A stretch of 64,000 nt of DNA from Hymenoscyphus infarciens (Eukaryota; Ascomycota; Leotiomycetes; Helotiales; Helotiaceae), in the NCBI GenBank assembly GCA_001414345.1, contig LLCB01000127.1, positions 92,342 through 156,341 on the forward strand, given 5' to 3'. A program made the translations under genes and the position numbers. The notes under the pieces were generated by a model, which worked only from the letters and a program-made list of their open reading frames with translations, had not been told where the DNA came from and made no database searches. Every line of letters starts with the position of its first letter. Position 1 is the first letter of the stretch. This document shows, piece by piece, positions 36,101 through 48,615 of the stretch.

Positions 36101-38420
36101 ACTTAAGCTAATAAAGAGTTATACTAATAAATAAGTATAGAAGTATTATTTATACTCTATCTATTAAAGAGATTAATTCGCTCTAATTATCTTAGTAGTA
36201 GTTTATAAAGAGCCTTAGTCTCTAATTAATATATTAGTTTATTATCTCTATCTATCTATCTATTTATTTATAGTAGGTAGTACTAAGCTTAAGCTTAATA
36301 CTAATTATTTAATAAAATTTAATCTAAAATAATAATATAAATTAAGGTTCTTAATTAGACGTAATTAATTTAAAGTAGTAACTAAAATAGTAAATCTATT
36401 AAATAAAGAGTTTAACTAAGCTTTTAACATCTATAGTTAAGTAGTAGAGTATTAATACTAAATCCTTTCTAAGTTAGTTAATAAATACTAGTATAGCGTT
36501 AAATCTATATTTATTCTTTAAGAATAATTTAAAATCTATATATAAATATTATATAAGATAGTTAGGTATAGGTAGAGAGTAAAGAAAGCCTTATTACTTA
36601 GTTTATTAAGAATAGGAGTATTTATAAGCTTAACAATTCCCTATATACCTCTTATAGTCTAAACCTAGTCTAACTTAATAGTAGTATTATACTAATAACT
36701 AGTATATCTTTTTTATACTTAAGTAAGTACTAGATACTTAGTTATAGACTTTTCTAATTAGCTTTATATAGAGTTTAGTATTCTTTTAAACATAAAGTCA
36801 ATTCTTAAAAAGAAGTAAATTATCTAGTAAAATAGAGTATCTATTTAGAAGTTTATAACGTTCTTTCTAAAAGGAGTGTAGATTATCTTCTTTTAACTTC
36901 TAAATTATATCTAAACTTAACTTTAGAATAATATCTATTATATTAAGAGATATAGACTATTCTTATAAAAAGATCTAAGTAAGTTTAGTATTAATTTAGA
37001 GGTTTAACTAATTAGGTCTTAAGAGAGTATAAGAGCAGCTATCTAATTTAGCTTAAATATAGGTTTTTAAGTCTTATTTATATTAAGTTAATATATCTAC
37101 TTTTTAATTACTCTTCTTAGACGTAAATTAGATCTAAAAGTTAAAGTTTAATAAAAACTCTATTTATTAGACTTACTTAGCTATAAGTAGCTTAGTTATT
37201 ATAAAGTATTCTAATAATCTATAGTCTAAATATACGTTAATATACTTCTAATATAATATAAGTTTAAGACGTCATTTCTTAAAAGCTTTTATAATAGTAG
37301 ATAGTTCTTTATTATAAATCTTCTAATTTAATTTATAGCTAACTAAGATATATAAATAGAACCTAATAAGGTACTAAAGGCTATTATATTATTATAAGAA
37401 TATACTAGCTATTACTCCTTCTAAGAAGTCTATTTCTACCTTTATATTATAATTAGAGTTAAAGTAGTATAAGGTTTATATAATAAGTAGCTAGGTTCTT
37501 AGCACTTTAAAGGCTTTATTATATTTAGATATCTATAGAAATAGCTCTATAAAGTATATTATCGTAGTTAAGAGTTTAGCGATTTTAATATAACCTTTAA
37601 TAAATTATTTATAAAATCCTATAAACCTTAAATAAGACTTTATACTTATTATAGTATTAGGTTAGACCTAGTTTTATAAAGGCTCTACTTTTTTAAGGTT
37701 AACTTTAAGTCTTTTTATAGTTAAGATAAATCCTAAGTATTTAACTCTAGTAATACTAAATTCACTTTTCTTAATATCTACTTAAAGTTCTACTTCTTAG
37801 AGCTGCTTTAGAACCTTCCTAACCTATTCCTTATATTCTTTAATAGTATCTAAATAAATTAAAATATTATCTAAGTAAGTAATATAGAAGTTATTTAAAT
37901 AGTTAATTAAGACGTTATTTATATAATATTAATAAGTAGTAAAGCTATTATAGAGTCTAAAAGAAAGAACCTTATATTTATATATACTATACCTAGTTTT
38001 AAATATAGTTATCTCTTTTAATTTAAGGTCTATTTAAATATAATAGAAAGTTTATTTAATATTTAATTTAGTAAAGATTTTAGCTATTCTTATCTTAGAA
38101 AGAAGCTTATTAATATAAGAGATTAGATAGAGATTATTTTAAGTTAAAGCGTTTAGCTTCTTATAATTAATATAGAACTATAACTTATCACTATTAGCCT
38201 TTTTAATAAAGAGTACTAGAGAGATAAAAGAGCTATTACTATTAATAATAAACCTTTTATCTAGATTCTTTATAAGATACTTCTTCATAGTTTTAAGCTT
38301 TATAGTTAACTATTAATATAGAGGCGAAAAGAAGTTAAAAAGTAGCTTATTTAAAGTAATCTTATAATCGTATTTATAGTAAGAAGAGAGCTTATTAGAA
38401 GCTACTTTTAAGAATACGTC
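36100..38420 (-). pseudogene. Gypsy2 pol: reverse transcriptase, RNase H, integrase core
   Basis: With RIP stops read as Gln/Trp, the minus strand gives a textbook Ty3/Gypsy order. RT: FISLVLFIKKANSDKL and INYKKLNALTQ near 38,250-38,150; then YITYLDNILIY near 37,880 (YLDD with its second Asp changed) and VKYLGFILT. RNase H: YNKELSTIIKAFKK near 37,290 and YLDYRLLEYFIITKLL near 37,180. Integrase core: ITSNQEPQFI, then IKLKLSTTYYKQIDRQIE near 36,290 (family: SDRDPQF, LSTAYHPQTDGQTE). The catalytic residues visible are partly mutated, so the copy is dead. Confidence 0.88.
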
Positions 38421-41089
38421 TTTATAGAATAAGTAATACTTTAGAAGTTAAGCCTATATTAGAGCACTTATCTTATCATCGTCTTAGAAAGGGGCTAATC
38501 TCTTATTAATAACTTAATCTAGCTTATAAAGACTTATTATATAAAATTCTAAATTAAGCTATTTTATATTATAATATATTACATTTACGCTTATTTTATA
38601 GATAAAGGAATATAAGGTCTAGCTTTTTAAAGCTATACTAGTAGTTTATAAAAGCTTTAAACTAAAGTTAGATATTAAAATTTTAAAAGGTATTATTATA
38701 AATAGAAATAATAACTTAGTAATATTTATAAGTCTACTCTTTTTATATCTTTCTTATTACTAGATAGTATATTCTCTTTAATTTACATCTAACTAGTAAT
38801 TTAAAAAGAGTTTCTAGTTCTAGTTAAAAAGAGAAAGTAAAATTTCTTTACTATAGTAGAGAGTTAAGAAGTAATTAGCTAGCTAAATAATCTAGCTCTT
38901 TAAAAAGTTAAAGAGGACTTTAAAGTAGTTTAACTATTTATTACTAATAATTAGGTCTTACTATCTAAGGTCTAGGATAATAAAAGAGTAGTTAAAGATA
39001 TAATATTTATTAATATTTAGATATAGTTATATAAACTAATTTACTTAGCTTTTAGTACTATTATTATATCTATAAATAGACACTATATATAATAATCTCT
39101 AAATCTTTAAACCTATTAACTTTAATAAGTATAAGGCTAAGAGCTGATTTAGAAATAGGTACTCGTTTACTTCTATATTTACTAAAGCTTATATTTTAAT
39201 ACTATATCCTTATATACTATGAGTAGTATTTATAAGGAATTGTTTTCCTCTTATAAGCTTAGAAAGATTAAGTCTAACTAGATTATATTTATATAAGCTT
39301 AGAAAGGAATTTTTACCTAGGCCTCTTTATTTTCCTTCTAACTTAGCTTAGAATTAAAGTACTCTTTAGAAGGTTATTCTTCTTTAAGTTAGTTATTTAT
39401 CTTATTAATAGTAAGAAGATTAGAATAATTAGGTTTAAAATACCTAAGCTTACTATAATAGTAATAATTCATACTAGTAAGGACTTAGTTTATTAATATA
39501 GTCTTTGATTTTTCGCTAGTAGAAAATAGTTTAAGAGTTTATAAAATCTTCTAAGATATAGGATTAAGTTCTTATAAGAGTAGAGAGGTTTTTAAAGTAG
39601 AGTTAGATAAGGATTAAAAAGTACTTATCTTTTTAAATAATAAGGTTATACTAATTAGTTTAGCTATAGTACTAGTTATAGATAACTTTATATTTTAACA
39701 CTTCTCTTTATCTAAGGCTAAAAGATATACTACTATCTTATTAAAATTATGATTCTAATCTCTCTTAGCTAAAGTAGAGCTACTTTAAAGCTATAATATA
39801 ATCTTATCTTATATTAAGTAGAATCTTTCTAACTCTAGTATTCCTTTAAGTATAGCTATACTTAAGAAGCGTACTCTAAAATCTAAAAAAGTTTCTCTTA
39901 TATAACCCTTTCTACCTATTTATAAGGCTTAAAATTTATTCTAAGTATTCTCCTTCTTATAACTAGTTAGGAAGTAAGAATTAAGGAGTTTAATTATATC
40001 TTATTAATCTTTAAAAGCTATATTACTTATATCTAACTTATATTAAGGCTCTAAGTAGTTCCTAGTAAGTTTTATAGTTATTTCTTAGATAAGGGCTTTA
40101 TAAGTTTTAAGTATATAGTAATAGTTAGCATTTACTTAGAGTCTATTATATATAGATATCTTCTATTACTTATAAGTAAGTAAAGTACTATTATTTAAAG
40201 GTTTAATTTTCTTTATAATTTTACTTTTAATAAGTTAAAGGGCTTTTAAGGTACTTTTAAGTTATAAGTATAGAGAAGGTTATTATAAAGAAGGAATATT
40301 AAGAGTAGAGTCTTACTTTTAATAATAGTTTAAAGAGATAAAAGGAGGTGTTTATATAAGTTAGATAAGACTTAGACTATAGTTATTATTTAGTAGTTAT
40401 TAACTTATTTACTATACTAGGTCTAATAATTAGATAATCTAATTATCTTATTCTAAAATTTTCTATTCTTTTTCTTAATTCTTAGCCTTTATAGCTTAGA
40501 TTATACTTTATATCTTATCTATATTAGAGAAGTCCTGTTAATCTCTCTAGCTTCTAGGCGTAAGGCCTTTACTTTTATTATTCTTAGGCTTCTTAGTATT
40601 TTTAAAGCTATAGTACTAAGTTAAGGATCTTTTAGTAAGAGCTTGACTTTATTACTTAAAAAGGGGCTCTACGCTTAAGAGCAGAGCTTAGAAGAGACCT
40701 AAGGTTACTCTAGATTCTAATATATTAAATATTAAATTAGAGGGAGTAAAAGAGGTGATTTAAGAGTTTTCTAGATAACTGTTTATATTATTAACTATTT
40801 AAATTATATATAGTAATTCTTATATAGAGAAGGTTATTAGGATTCTTAAGAATACTTAATATATTCTAATCCTTTAATATATAAAACACGATTTTTACTA
40901 GCTATTTATATAAATACTAAACTCTAGTATTACTAGCTGTTTAGGAGATCTCTAGAATCCTAGCTATTTAAGGATATGTTATTATAGTCTAATTCTAGGC
41001 TAAATTAAAATCGAAATAAAAAAAGTAATAATAAGCTTAAAAGAGATATTATAAAGGCTATTACTAGTAAAGAAGAGTTATTATTTTTA
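38420..41089 (-). pseudogene. Gypsy2 gag and protease region
   Basis: About 2.7 kb between RT and the 5' LTR, where gag and protease should lie. It is RIP-mutated and I did not recognise a zinc knuckle or the protease Asp motif. Assigned by position. Confidence 0.45.
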
Positions 41090-41232
41090 TATAATAGTAT
41101 AAAATATATACTATAGAAGAAGAGGTATATAAGAGTATATTTAAGACTAAATAACGTAAGTAGATATAAGGCTCTAATATAAAAGAAAATAATAACTATC
41201 TCTCTTCTATACTAAATATAAACGTCTATATA
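41090..41232 (-). repeat. Gypsy2 5' LTR, first fragment
   Basis: Starts TATAATAGTATAAAATATAT, the RIP form of the LTR end; interrupted at ATATA (41228-41232) by the gag-only LTR element and resumed at 44,124. Confidence 0.8.
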
Positions 41233-41542
41233 TATAACAGTATACCGTTATCCTAGACAGCTAGGAGTACCTGCTATATATGAGGTTTTAGTAGTTGTTG
41301 TCTTATATAGTCTGTTTTAGGAAGGTTACGTAGGTTTAAGCTTTTATATTAGCTGAGGTTATTCGGTTTCAGACTCTTTTATACTATCTGAACCTCTTAT
41401 ATATAGTAGCCTACTTCTAGAGTAGAGAGAGATAGTTTTTCCTTTTCTTTTATATTAGAGCCTAGTATCTACTTACGTTATTTAGTCTCGAATATACTTC
41501 TATATACCTCTTCTCTTATAGTATATATTTCGTACTATTATA
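41233..41542 (+). repeat. 5' LTR of the gag-only element
   Basis: 310 bp, identical in length to 43,809-44,118; starts TATAACAGTATACC (TG lost to RIP) and ends CGTACTATTATA. Confidence 0.85.
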
Positions 41543-41920
41543 TAAAAAGGAAAAACTCTACTTCGCTAGTAATAGTATTTATAATATCTCTTTCAAGCTT
41601 ATCGTCGCTTCTTTTATTTTCAAATACGACTTAGCTTAGATTTAGACTAAGATAATAATATTCTTAAATAGCTAGGTAATCGGAGACTACTTAGACAGCT
41701 AGTAATATTAGAGTTTAGTATCGGTTTTAGATAGCTAGTAAAAAGCGTGTTTTATATATTAAGAAAGCAGGAATACGCTAAGTACTCTAAAGGCTTCTAA
41801 TAACCCTCTCTATATAGAGACTACTATATACAGGTTTAGTAAATAAGTCGACTATTACTAAAAAGTTATTACGAAGGCTTCCGAATCTACTCTTACCCCC
41901 CCCCCCCCTCTATTCAATAT

Positions 41921-43560
41921 TATGTCAACAGTTCTACTAAATAGTATTAAACTTCTTTCTAAGGCTACCCCCCTTTCCAAAAGCCGCTCAAATAGTATCC
42001 GTATACTAAGATCTAAAAGATCTCAACAAAACAATAATAATAATAATTAAAGAGACTAGTAAGACTTCTTAAATATAGACTAGATATAGTTAGTTATATA
42101 GGCTTTAGAAGTAGAAAATCAAGAAACAAAGGATTAGCTAGCTAAGCTAGAAAAGAAAGTAAGTAAACTTATAAGTTAATAAATCGCTTCGCTTCTAAAC
42201 CCTCTCTAATCTAACTCTCTTCTACTTCTAAGCCTAAATTCATACCTCTTTTAGCTATAGGTAGCTACCTCTAATACCTTCTAACATTCCTCTACTTAAT
42301 ATAGCACTAAAGCCTCTTCGAATATCCTCTAACTTTAATAAAAAAGCAAGATAACTAAAAAGATCAAACCTTTAAATAATAGCATTTCATCTATATACTA
42401 ATAATAGAAGATATTAATATAAGATAGACTCTATATAAATACTAACTACTACGGTTCATCTCTAATATATAAAGCCCTTATTTAGAGTATAATAACTAGA
42501 CTAGCTAGGAACTACTTAGAGCCTAGATATAAGTTAGAGTTAGATCTTACTTTCAAAGATTAAGAAGACATAGTTACTCTTTTAGATACCTACTTTTTAA
42601 CTAGTTATAAGACAGAGAATACTTAGAACGCTTTTAGATTCTTATAAATAGAATAATAAGACGCTAAAGAAACTTTTACCAATTTTAAGAGTCGCTTTTC
42701 AAGTACAGCTATACTTAGAGACATACTAGAATTAGAATAGTTCTTTCAAATATAGAATAAGATTATACTATAGCTCTAAAACTTAGCTACTTTAAAAAAG
42801 AGATAATAAAACTATAACTTTATCGAAATAGTAGCTAATCTTTTAGCTTTAAATAAGAAGATATACTAAAACGCTAAGTTATATACTTTAGTCTAAAATA
42901 CCTTCTCTCTAAACTCCTTATAACCTAATAGCGAATCTTCTACTACTTTTAAAGTAGAATCGAAATCAGAAGATAAATAAGTTCTTAAGTACTCTAATAG
43001 GAATAAGACAGTATAACAACTTTAGTATTAACTTTATTTAACTAGCTAGAACTACTCCTTTTATTATCTTAAACTTTAGATAGTAAAAACTTAATAACTT
43101 TAGAAACAACTTTGCCTTTAACTACCCGAAACCCTACTAACTCTAGTATAGAGTCTTATAGTCTTTACTTACTTTCTTTTACTTCTAGTAGACTAAAAGT
43201 TCTTTTTTTATTTAAACCTTTTAAATTAGATATAAATTAGTATACTCTTAAAAGAATAGTAACCTCTTAGCTAAGTTATTACTATTATCTACGATATTAT
43301 CAACTTTTCAGTTCTAACTTTATTTTAAACTTTTTTAAACCTATACTCTTTTTTATTTAAATTCAACTTAGATACGAATTAGTATACTCTCGAAGTAAGC
43401 TCTTAACTAAGTTATCACTATCACCTTTAACATTATCTCTTAACTAAATAACCTCCGACTCTACTCTAAATTCGCCTTCAACTTTTAAACTTTTTCTAAT
43501 TTTACTTTAAACTTTTTCTAACTTACTAGATAGAATTAGACTATACTCTTTTAGCGAATA
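41921..43560 (+). pseudogene. Gag-like frame of the gag-only element
   Basis: An ATG at 41,927 or so, just after a poly-C run (41,886-41,897), starts MSTVLLNSIKLLSK. Further on, reading RIP stops through, come a coiled-coil segment (ENQETKDQLAKLEKKVSKL) and a retroviral-type Gag core near 42,560-42,720: TENTQNAFRFL, then AKETFTNFKSRFSST. No zinc knuckle or pol domain follows. The start region is less RIP-changed than its surroundings. The C-terminal part is Leu/Phe/Thr-rich and degenerate. Confidence 0.6.
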
Positions 43561-43775
43561 CTTACTTTTAATATTAAAGGATTAGAAACGAAGTCTCTTT
43601 ATAAGCATCTACGAAGTCGATTCGGAACCGACATCTCGCTTATAATAATTTTAATAGATAAAGCATCTATAAACTCGGGTTAGCTACGATTTAGACTCTA
43701 ACCTTCTTACTTATAATAAATACAATAGTAACACTTATACTATCCTGATTTAACTCTAAATAATAAGAGAGAGAA

Positions 43776-43808
43776 GACTTAGAACGAGTCTTTTTTAAGA
43801 GAGAGAGA
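43776..43808 (+). promoter_or_regulatory. Stem-loop and polypurine tract before the 3' LTR
   Basis: AAGACTTAGAACGAGTCTT forms the RIP-weakened form of the stem seen intact at 50,295-50,313, followed by T6 and the purine run AAGAGAGAGAGA. The polypurine tract primes plus-strand synthesis in LTR elements; the stem is extra. Confidence 0.6.
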
Positions 43809-44118
43809 TATAATAGTATACTATTATCCTAGATAGCTAGGAGTACCTGCTATATATAGAGTTTTAGTAGTTATTATTTTATATAGTCTATTTTAGGAAG
43901 GTTATGTAGGTTTAAGCTTTTATATTAGCTAAGGTTGTTCAGTTTTAGACTCTTTTATACTATCTAAACCTCTTATATATAGTAGCTTACTCTTAGAGTA
44001 GAGAGAGATAGTTTTTCCTTTTCTTCTATATTAGAGCCTAGTATCTACTTACGTTATTCAGTCTTAAACGCACTCCTATATACCTCTTCTCCTATAGTAT
44101 ATATTTCGTACTATTATA
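43809..44118 (+). repeat. 3' LTR of the gag-only element
   Basis: 310 bp; aligned along its whole length with 41,233-41,542. TSD ATATA follows. Confidence 0.85.
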
Positions 44119-44123
44119 ATATA

Positions 44124-44477
44124 TAAGAGTTTAGAAGCTTCTAAGTTCTAATAATAATAATAACCGAGCCTTGCCTAATATAGCTAATACTAAATAATAA
44201 GAGCTAAAAAGCTAAATATATAACCTCTAATCCTTTAAAAAGCTAAACATATAACATCTAAACCTTAATCCTTTTTATATATAAATATTAGATATTAATA
44301 CCTTTAATACTTCGCTTATATAAGTATCAGTCATTTATAATCTTAGCTCTAGAGGTATTAGAGGTATTAGCACTGCTTAGAGGTATCGGCAGTTTCATAA
44401 ATACCGACAATTTAGAATAGTGCTATTATATAATAATCTAGCTATTATATAATAATCCAGGATAGCGTACTATTATA
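44124..44477 (-). repeat. Gypsy2 5' LTR, second fragment
   Basis: Resumes the Gypsy2 LTR after the gag-only element and ends GCGTACTATTATA, followed by TSD AAGAT. Contains a 31-bp segment absent from the 3' LTR. Confidence 0.8.
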
Positions 44478-44665
44478 AAGATTAAGAAAGCTACTAAGAC
44501 CTTAGATAAGGTATTAGTTATTACTAGTATAGAGGTACTAAAGAATAGTTTAAAAGTATAGTTTACTCTTCTAAAAGAGACTTAGACACTTTATACTAAG
44601 GTTACTATAAGTACCTCTTACTTATTAGAGAGGTTTTAGTTACTAATATTTAATAGTCTTTATAT
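44478..44665 (-). pseudogene. OG pol fragment between Gypsy2 and hAT-2
   Basis: About 190 bp that align with 34,847-35,030 of Gypsy2 and continue at 48,616. It is the distal part of the OG pol region, isolated between two insertions. Confidence 0.7.
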
Positions 44666-46656
44666 TAGTGTTTTAGCTTTCCCCGCCTTAGTTAGCCTAG
44701 TACTTTAGAGAGAATAGGCTATCTCTCTCTATTAGAAAAGGAGAGAATAGACTAATTTCACTTATAGACTAGGCTAAATTAGATAGAAGAGATGCTAAAT
44801 TTAGATAGAAGAGATAAGGAAGACTAAAAGAGAGAGCTAGATAAGAAGAGATATTAGAGAGAATAGAATAGAATAGAAAGTATATAAGTATAAAGTATTA
44901 AAATAAGTAAGAAGTAATAAAAAGTACTAGTATTATAGACTAATTTAAGAAGTATTAAAAATAATAATATTATTAAAGCTACTAAAAGACGAGATATTAT
45001 ATCTAAATTATATATTATCTAGTAGATTAGTAATAACCTAATTCTCTTTATTCTACTACTTATCTTCTAAGTCCTTTTCTCTCTACTTCTCTTATAACTT
45101 TTAGTTTATAATAATCTATACTTAGAGATACTAAGTTACTTCTATTATATTAGGTTAAAGGTGATTCCTTTACTCTATAATAAGTAGTTTAGCTTAAGAG
45201 AATACTCTCTTATAATTACTACTTATTATAGGAATTAAGGCTATATCTAATCCTAATTAAGCGAGGCGATATATAGCTTTTAACTTAAGTATATAATACT
45301 AGTATTAAGGTAAACTTTCGTATATATATTAAGATAGAAGTGCTTTTAATAGAACTACGTATTAAGAGGATTATTCTTTATAGAGTTGTATATTATAACT
45401 ATATCTATATCTCTTTTAAAGTTATCTAGTAACCGAGCTTTTTTGTCTCTAGTATTATTATTTTAAGGTATTACAAGATTCTTATATTCTGTCTAAACCT
45501 CTCTAATATATCTATTAGCTTATAATACCTATAAATCTAGATAGTTTATATCTTTCTATTAACTTATATCTCTCTACTTATACTAAAACTACTTAAACTT
45601 TATCTTAGAAGTGATTACGATTAAGGTATAATATACTAGAGTATTCTTAGTCTTAAAAAAGTATTCGTTAATCTTTATCTAGTAATTATTAGAGTACTAG
45701 TAAATATAATCTTTATTATCTTATATCTTAAATTCGTCTTATATATTATATAAATACTCTACTAATCTATTTAAGGTAACGAGATAATTAGAAGCTATAC
45801 CTTAATTAGTCGACTATTTAGTACTTTATATATATATTATATAGTTATAAAAAGGCTTTAGAATTCGTATAACTTCTTTAAGAGTATTCTAATTACTAGA
45901 GGTAAGGATATTATAAGATAATTAAGTGTTATAATTATCTTACTATTATTTAGCTTAAGCAGCTTTTACTTTATAATTACTCTTATAAATAGTACTAGAG
46001 TTATATAAGTAAAATAAGTCGATTTAGCTCTATACTTATAAAGCGCGCTAGATTATAGAATAAAGAGAATTCTACTAAGTAGTATTATCTCTTACTAATT
46101 ATAAGTAATTATAAGACTCTTTAAAAGCTATAGAATCGTTCTTTATAGCTTAGAATTATTAGCGCTATTAAGATAATCCTATAATATAATAGATAATATT
46201 ATAGAGCTTATTAATAAAGCTACGCTTTTACTAGGTATTTAGCTTTTTAATTAAATTAGAATTTAATCTAGTACTATTACTTTCTATCTTAAAGGTATTA
46301 AATTCAGCTCTATAAAGGAAGGCTTTTACCTTAAGATTTATAATATATCTAAGGTATTATAAACGTCGTACTTTTTATTATTTAAGAGTAAGATAAGATA
46401 AGAACCTCTTAGTAATAATATCTAGATAGGTGTTATTATTTAGTATATTATTAGTTATAAACTAGCCTACTTTATACTTTATATTATACTTCTTAATAAC
46501 TTATATAACTAAATCTACTTAATTATCTCTTATATAAGCGCTTTTAAGTTATTAGATTATAATAAGAGTTTAAAAGTAATACTTAAAGTTAGCTAGAAGG
46601 TACTAACTTTTAAGGCTTAGAAGTCTATAAAACTAAGACTTTCTAGTTAAGCTTAG

Positions 46657-46787
46657 AGTTTGTTTTCTTAATAACTACTATACTTATTTATAATATTTTT
46701 ATATTATTAAATAGCCCTAGTTTACAGCTATTTAAAAGTATAAAAACATTATAAAGAAGCGTAGTAGTTATTAAGAAAACAAACTAT
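46657..46787. repeat. 131-bp palindromic (foldback) insertion in hAT-2
   Basis: AGTTTGTTTTCTTAATAACT at the left is mirrored by AGTTATTAAGAAAACAAACT at the right, and pairing continues for about 45 bp with few mismatches around a 40-bp centre. It looks like a small MITE or the relic of one. Confidence 0.65.
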
Positions 46788-46930
46788 TAGTTCTAAACTA
46801 GTTTATAATGTTTTAAGAATATTAAGACCTATTATCTAGCTAGAATTAGAGCTTATATATACTCTAATATCTTAGACTTAAGCTATACTATATAATTAAA
46901 ATTAAATTAATAATATAATTAAAGTAATAA

Positions 46931-46983
46931 CTTTTTAGATATTTAAGTAGTATATTATAAGAGCTACTTAAATATCTAAAAAG
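46931..46983. repeat. Perfect 20-bp hairpin in hAT-2
   Basis: CTTTTTAGATATTTAAGTAG at 46,931-46,950 is exactly complementary to 46,964-46,983, with a 13-nt loop. That both arms agree perfectly in RIP-mutated DNA is unusual. Confidence 0.8.
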
Positions 46984-47944
46984 GAATTAAATTAGTATAG
47001 TAGATAATAAGAAAATAATATTAATAGAAGAGGTAGGCTTATATATATAGAGCTAGGAATAATACTACTTACTAACTAGTTTCTTCTACTCTTATTAATA
47101 TAGTATACTACTACTTCTATTAGTATAAGATACTTAGGTAACGTCTAGAGATTAAAAGAGAAGTATATCTTACTAATTAAATACGTTAATAATCTACTCT
47201 TATATTATACTAGAAAAGCTAGAGAGTAACTTATAAATAGAAGAGTATATAGTCTAGAGAAGCTCTATAAATATACTACTAATAGCGATAGATATTAATA
47301 ATTAGTATACTATAATCTAGGTAATTAGCGTATTCTTAAAAGGTTTAAATTTAATAGCTAAGACGAGATTTATTACTCTCTTCTTTTCTTTATAAGTTAT
47401 TATATTTATAATATTATTAATAGCTTTCTCTTTTATTAAATACTTCTATAGAGTCTTCTTACTATCTCTTATAATACTATACTTAATTTAAAGATATATT
47501 ACTTTATTCTCTAAATTTACTATAAGGTATTAAACCTTAGAGTACTAAATATACTCTTATATGCGTCTATTACGCTAGTATTAGTCTTTAGAGTTAGGAT
47601 CTTAAAGTTATTAGTATATTAGTTATAAATACTCTCTCTTAAAGGTTTAAACTAACCTTTACTTATATAGATTAATTCTAAAGTATATTTCTAGTACTAT
47701 ATACTCTTCTTTAACTTTTTAAGTCTATATAGATTATACTTAACATAGTAGAAGCAACCCCTCTTCTCTTAGTACTTTTTAGAGATTTAAGCTAATATAA
47801 GCTTAAATATAGTATTATCTACTACTACTTCGAGTATATATATTAATAGTGCTTCTTATCTAGAGAGTATAAGTGTTTTACTAGATATCGCTATTATAAG
47901 GTTAGATTTACTATTATTAATAATAATTACTTTAAATAATTAAG

Positions 47945-48025
47945 AAGGAGAAGAGGTAGATTAAGAAGAGGTAGACTAAGAGAGAGTAGACTAAGAGAGA
48001 GTAGACTAAGAGAGAGTAAGTGTTT
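47945..48025. repeat. Purine-rich short tandem repeat
   Basis: Units of about 16-18 bp of the form AGTAGACTAAGAGAG repeated four to five times. Within hAT-2; no function assigned. Confidence 0.6.
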
Positions 48026-48615
48026 AAGTATTAGCTAGGCTAGGACGTCTATAGAAAAAAGAGTAGCTTATATTAGTAATAATTAGAATAATAAATAATA
48101 AGAGGAGTAATAGATAATATACGTGTCTTATATTATTATATAGCGTAGGTATTAGAGAGTATAATTAATATTATTAATATATTATCTAGAAACTAGTTAA
48201 GGCTTAAATACAAGGGCTTATAGAAGTAAATAGTACTAAATTAAGTGCTCTACTAGGTACTTAATTTACTATAGTAAAACCTCGGTTTTGTTTTTAGATA
48301 CTAATTAGAGATTAATATTATATACTTTTCTTAGATAGTACTACTTCTGCTAAATCTACTAATAATACTATAAATAATATATTTAAGGCTAGTATATACC
48401 CTGCCTAGCCTTCTCTATAGGCTAGGAAAGGCTACTCTAATACCTTAGATAGAAAAGAATAGATAGAATAAATTTTAGAATAGGATTAGAGTAGCTAAGA
48501 GAAGTAATATATTAGGATAGAATTAGATAGAATAGCCTTAAAATAGAGATAAGAAGGAGAAGGATTATTAAGATAGGATAGGATAATAGATTAGGCGGGG
48601 AAACTTAAAACACTG

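Larger units (their letters stand above)
41233..44118 (+). mobile_element. Gag-only LTR element (TR-GAG-like), 2,886 bp
   Basis: Two LTRs of exactly 310 bp (41,233-41,542 and 43,809-44,118) flank about 2.27 kb. The TSD ATATA lies at 41228-41232 and 44119-44123, and the empty site is visible in the partner LTR near 33,665 (TCTATATATAAGAG). A polypurine tract (AAGAGAGAGAGA) abuts the 3' LTR, preceded by a stem-loop. The interior has room only for a Gag-like frame and shows no RT or integrase, which fits a non-autonomous TR-GAG. The LTR ends resemble those of OG and Gypsy2, suggesting that those supply the enzymes. Confidence 0.82.
33528..44477 (-). mobile_element. Gypsy2 LTR retrotransposon
   Basis: LTRs at 33,528-33,993 and at 41,090-41,232 plus 44,124-44,477; 5-bp TSD AAGAT at 33523-33527 and 44478-44482. 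Without the 2.9-kb element nested in its 5' LTR, it is about 8.06 kb. It is a relative of OG: LTRs and 3' internal DNA align, and it inserted into its own relative. Minus-strand pol is well recognisable. The two LTRs differ by a 31-bp segment near 44,235-44,265. Confidence 0.85.
44666..48615. mobile_element. hAT-like transposon hAT-2, 3,950 bp
   Basis: Inverted ends: TAGTGTTTTAGCTTTCCCCG at the left, and the complement of the right end is CAGTGTTTTAAGTTTCCCCG. The 8-bp TSD CTTTATAT is perfect (44658-44665 and 48616-48623). It interrupts the OG pol segment; the uninterrupted homolog is at about 35,015-35,045. The CAGTG start and 8-bp TSD place it in hAT. Inside I could not find a hATC-type motif; a plus-strand frame near 47,160-47,380 reads coherently if RIP stops are ignored (REQLINRRVYSLEKLYK) but is unassigned. 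The interior contains palindromic sequences. Confidence 0.85.

Noticed and set aside
34600..36450. Plus-strand gag-like frame
   Set aside because: It looked coherent because antisense frames turn RIP stops into Leu codons; the minus strand gives clear Gypsy integrase motifs, so the plus frame is a mirror artefact.
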